Origin: Nitrospirota bacterium
Lineage (GTDB): Bacteria; Nitrospirota; Thermodesulfovibrionia; Thermodesulfovibrionales; UBA6898
NCBI GenBank assembly: GCA_016214855.1
Contig: JACRMT010000004.1
Span: 62,001-126,000 of the forward strand
Direction of reading: 5' to 3'
DNA: 64,000 nucleotides
Within the stretch, counting starts at the first letter, position 1, and each line of letters begins with the position of its first letter. A program made the translations under genes and the position numbers. The notes below the pieces were generated by a model. It was not told where the DNA came from and ran no database searches. It was given only the letters and a program-made list of their open reading frames with translations. Below are positions 61,516 to 64,000 of this stretch, one piece after another.

Positions 61516-62601
61516 TCATTGCTTATGAACGTAACCTTCGATAACAATATCATCTCCGAGGCGACGGACTGATGTTCTTGTCAGCACATGAGCGTCCTGA
61601 AGGCGTCTGAAGGCCTTTCCCCCGACTGCCGGAAATGATCTTTCTCCCCCGATGATCTTCGGCGCAATATAGAAAATGACCTTATCAACGATCCCTGCCT
61701 CAAGACAGGAGGATGCGAGGGATGAGCCCCCTTCGACGAGCACTGAAACGATCCCCTCAGTTCCAAGCTGTTTCATGAGCCATTGCAGGTCAACTCTGCT
61801 GCCAACATGTTCCATAATCGAAATGCCTCTTGTCTGCAGCATCTTCAGCTTTTTCTTTGATGATCCATCACTCGCAACGATGATTGTCCCGGGCGGACAG
61901 TTCAGCACGTTTGCATCGGATTTGATCTCCAGATGCGGGTCAAGGATAATCCGTATCGGGCTCTTCATCCTGCCGGTTCTGCAGGTGAGCAGGGGGTCAT
62001 CAGCCTTTATGGTGCCAATGGCTGTCAGAAGAGCATCGACCTTTCCCCTCAGCATGTGTACTTCTTTTCGGGCTTTATCGCCGGTGATCCATTTTGATTC
62101 TCCCTCCGGGGTCGCGATCTTCCCGTCAAGGGTCATGGCGACCTTGAGGATTACGAAAGGGCGATGCGTCGTAATATGGCTGATATAGAATTCATTAAGT
62201 TGTCGGGCCTTTTCTTCGAGAATGCCTGAAATGACCTCGATACCGGCTCTTCTGAGTTCATCGATACCCTTGCCCGCCACCTTGGGATTTGGATCTTTCA
62301 TTGCCACAACGACTTTTTTTATGCCTGCTGTCCTGATCTTCTCGGTGCAGGGAGGTGTTCGCTTGTCCTTATGGCAGCACGGTTCAAGGCTGACATAGAG
62401 CGTTGAATCCGATGCATCCAGACCGGCCTTTTCGATCGCAATCACCTCGGCATGCGCTGTGCCTGCCTTTTTGTGATAGCCCTCGGCGATGATCCTGCCG
62501 CGCCTGACCAGCAGCGCGCCGACCATCGGATTAGGGCTTGTCATGCCTTCTGCTCGTCGGGCAAGCACGAGTGTCCGCCTGATATACGCTTCATCTGTCA
62601 T
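61516..62601 (-). CDS. ribD: Bifunctional riboflavin biosynthesis deaminase/reductase
   Basis: A 361-residue fusion. The N-terminal deaminase (about 1-145) has the zinc motif HAEVIAIEKAG and EPCCHKDKRTPPC; the C-terminal reductase (about 145-361) has PFVILKVAMTLDGKIATPEGESKWITG and VLVEGGSSLASSCL. It performs two early steps of riboflavin synthesis. Other rib genes and an FMN riboswitch are not visible. Upstream TGC-TAAGCT lies 7 bases from the ATG and there is no ribosome site. Confidence 0.95.
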   Translation of the reverse strand: MTDEAYIRRTLVLARRAEGMTSPNPMVGALLVRRGRIIAEGYHKKAGTAHAEVIAIEKAGLDASDSTLYVSLEPCCHKDKRTPPCTEKIRTAGIKKVVVAMKDPNPKVAGKGIDELRRAGIEVISGILEEKARQLNEFYISHITTHRPFVILKVAMTLDGKIATPEGESKWITGDKARKEVHMLRGKVDALLTAIGTIKADDPLLTCRTGRMKSPIRIILDPHLEIKSDANVLNCPPGTIIVASDGSSKKKLKMLQTRGISIMEHVGSRVDLQWLMKQLGTEGIVSVLVEGGSSLASSCLEAGIVDKVIFYIAPKIIGGERSFPAVGGKAFRRLQDAHVLTRTSVRRLGDDIVIEGYVHKQ

Positions 62602-62695
62602 ATTTTTTAGCTTAGCATAAATTTCTTTTTAGATAACAGGTTGGGACGGATTGAGGGGCGCAGAAAAGAACTGAAGAAATGTCCCGTAATTATGA

Positions 62696-62701
62696 TATAA
62701 T
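62696..62701 (+). promoter_or_regulatory. Extended -10 box before the DUF948 gene
   Basis: TGA-TATAAT ends 15 bases before the ATG; a CCGGAGGACC ribosome site lies between, so the leader would be short but with a normal ribosome site. Confidence 0.5.
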
Positions 62702-62716
62702 TTTACCGGAGGACCA

Positions 62717-63100
62717 ATGAATACGATTATTTTAACTGTCTTAACCGGTGTTGTGACCATTCTCGCTGCGGTAATGATCCCTCTGCTCCTTGAAATCAGA
62801 CGCACCGTAGCTGCGTTGCGCCAGACAACCGAGCAGAACCTGAACCCTGCGCTTCAGGAACTCCAGGAGACGCTGAAGAGCGTGCGGCAGATAACGGATA
62901 ATGTGAATGTTATAACCTATGACGTTAAGCAGTTCTCCGGCGCCATCCAGCAGATCGGCAGCAAGATCAACGCGGCAAATGCAATCGTGGACAGCATCAC
63001 CTCATCAATGACCATACGGACTCTAAGCCTGAACGCAGGCGTCAGGGCAGCTGTATCATTTTTTATTGCCAATTTACGCAGAAAAGGAGAGAGATCATGA
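62717..63100 (+). CDS. DUF948-like membrane-anchored protein
   Basis: A 127-residue protein with one N-terminal membrane segment (about 3-25), followed by helical sequence with evenly spaced hydrophobics (LQETLKSVRQITDNVNVITYDVKQFSGAI). This fits DUF948, commonly paired with YtxH proteins in envelope-stress sets. Its stop overlaps the next gene by ATGA. Confidence 0.78.
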   Translation: MNTIILTVLTGVVTILAAVMIPLLLEIRRTVAALRQTTEQNLNPALQELQETLKSVRQITDNVNVITYDVKQFSGAIQQIGSKINAANAIVDSITSSMTIRTLSLNAGVRAAVSFFIANLRRKGERS

Positions 63101-63405
63101 AAGACGAAGGTTTTGGATCAGGATCACTATTATTATCATTTCTTCTGGGAGGCGTTGTAGGTGCCGGCCTGGCATTGCTCGTTGCACCCCAGTCCGGAGA
63201 AGCGACCCGCAGGAAGATAAAGGAACTGGCCGATGATATCAAGGACAGGACGAATGACTATATCAATGAGGCCAGGGAAAAAGTCGGTTCTGTCACTGAT
63301 GAAGGCAAAGGATTCTATGACGAGAAGAAGTCCCTGATCAAGGCTGCCATCGATGCAGGCAAAGAGGCTTACGAAAAGGAAAAAGAGAAGTTCGCAAAGG
63401 GTTAA
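63097..63405 (+). CDS. YtxH-domain protein
   Basis: A 102-residue protein with a glycine-rich membrane-associated start (LLLSFLLGGVVGAGLALLVAPQSGEATRRKIKEL), the YtxH signature, then an amphipathic K/E/D-rich helix. General-stress related in other bacteria; exact role unknown. Coupled to the DUF948 gene; hypA starts one base after its stop. Confidence 0.86.
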   Translation: MKDEGFGSGSLLLSFLLGGVVGAGLALLVAPQSGEATRRKIKELADDIKDRTNDYINEAREKVGSVTDEGKGFYDEKKSLIKAAIDAGKEAYEKEKEKFAKG

Positions 63406-63406
63406 G

Positions 63407-63751
63407 ATGCATGAGCTTTCGATCGCTCAGAACGTGCTCGAGATCGTTTCTGAACAATGCACCAGGAGCGGGCACACAAAAATAGATTCGGTTAATCTCC
63501 GGATAGGCAGGGCGTCAGGGATCATGCCTGACGCCCTCATTTTTGCTTTTGACGCGATCAAGTCAGACTCGATCGCCCGGGATGCTGTGCTGAATATTGA
63601 AGAAATCCCGGTGACAGGCCTTTGCAATGATTGCTCTCACAGCTTTATCGTTCAGGAGGAATACATTTTGAACTGCCCGGCCTGCAAAGGCAGCTCCTTT
63701 CAGATCAGATCAGGCAGGGAGCTGGATATTATAGATATGGAGGTCTCGTAA
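63407..63751 (+). CDS. hypA: Hydrogenase nickel-insertion protein HypA
   Basis: A 114-residue protein delivering nickel to NiFe hydrogenase with HypB. It starts MHELSIAQNVLEIV, with the nickel-ligand His2, and has the zinc site CNDC near residue 74 and CPAC near 93. ATG 63407 is used; longer in-frame starts inside the YtxH gene lack the conserved N-terminus. Hydrogenase structural genes are expected outside the right edge. Confidence 0.95.
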   Translation: MHELSIAQNVLEIVSEQCTRSGHTKIDSVNLRIGRASGIMPDALIFAFDAIKSDSIARDAVLNIEEIPVTGLCNDCSHSFIVQEEYILNCPACKGSSFQIRSGRELDIIDMEVS

Positions 63752-63753
63752 AC

Positions 63754-64000
63754 GTGAAGGTCAAGGTCGTAACCAAAATACTTGAAGCAAATGAACGTAT
63801 AGCACGCGAAAACCGCAGGCTTTTTGATAATGCCGCCCTGTTTGTGATCAACCTCATGAGTGGCCCGGGGGCAGGCAAGACTTCCATCCTTGAAAAGACC
63901 CTGACCCTAAAGACCGGACTGAGGATCGGCGTTATTGAGGGCGACATTGCAGGCAGCGACGATGCAGAGCGCATTGAAAAGCACGGGGCTCCGGTTGTCC
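63754..64000 (+). CDS. hypB: Hydrogenase maturation GTPase HypB, 3'-truncated by the window edge
   Basis: Starts with GTG 63754, two bases after hypA, and stays open to the end of the window (82 codons). The N-terminal MKVKVVTKILEANERIA and Walker A GPGAGKTSILEKTL, followed by IGVIEGDIAGSDDAERI, identify the HypB GTPase that supplies nickel. No histidine-rich nickel-storage N-terminus is present. Confidence 0.93.
   Translation, partial: MKVKVVTKILEANERIARENRRLFDNAALFVINLMSGPGAGKTSILEKTLTLKTGLRIGVIEGDIAGSDDAERIEKHGAPVV

Overview
The window looks like a Gram-negative, moderately GC-rich bacterial chromosome. The gene content would fit a Nitrospirota or Desulfobacterota-like anaerobe or microaerophile: two eight-haem c-type cytochromes, hydrogenase maturation genes, radical-SAM enzymes, bacterial NHEJ and probable selenoproteins. 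This placement is inference from content, with no database search behind it. Both ends cut a gene: lipA at the left and hypB at the right.

Layout. 1-6.7 kb holds housekeeping genes: lipA, hom, a TusA/MoeB/JAMM sulfur-handling set, htpX, purC and a dihydrouridine synthase. 6.9-11.8 kb is an NHEJ operon of a DUF72 gene, two Ku genes and LigD split into polymerase and phosphoesterase-ligase genes. 13-26.4 kb is signalling plus propionate catabolism: a sigma54 activator, a PAS/GAF/HD-GYP protein, then prpB, prpC, prpD, an aconitase and prpE behind a good -24/-12 promoter with an upstream inverted repeat. 26.4-36.1 kb is an accessory stretch with an orphan DNA methyltransferase, tRNA-Ser, a B12-radical-SAM gene carrying an in-frame repeat insertion, a tandem-repeat lipoprotein broken by a one-base shift, a ubiA-like remnant and most copies of a dispersed palindromic repeat. 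36.2-38.5 kb carries a cold-shock gene and htpG behind a perfect CIRCE operator. 38.6-46.3 kb is an envelope and redox region with an octahaem tetrathionate-reductase-like cytochrome operon, a second octahaem cytochrome and, between them, a periplasmic cassette in which two consecutive genes have in-frame UGA codons at redox positions. 46.4-64 kb holds an rRNA methyltransferase, an orphan VorB, a phoB-phoR-DUF47-PiT phosphate operon, a truncated sensor kinase, a protein with RelA/SpoT-like motifs, ribD and hypAB.

The strongest discovery is the pair of probable selenoprotein genes at 43602-43997 and 44017-44382: a rhodanese with CX4U and a glutaredoxin-like protein with UPYC. Normal gene calling stops at UGA, so the first is truncated and the second is missed. 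With the TlpA-like thioredoxin gene just downstream they form a compact exported thiol/selenol relay. Other points worth following are a recurrent extended -10 box exactly 6 nt before ATG (probable leaderless mRNAs), the sigma54 control region of the prp operon, the repeat-derived peptide inside a radical-SAM enzyme, and the RelA/SpoT-like unknown at 58032-59531.
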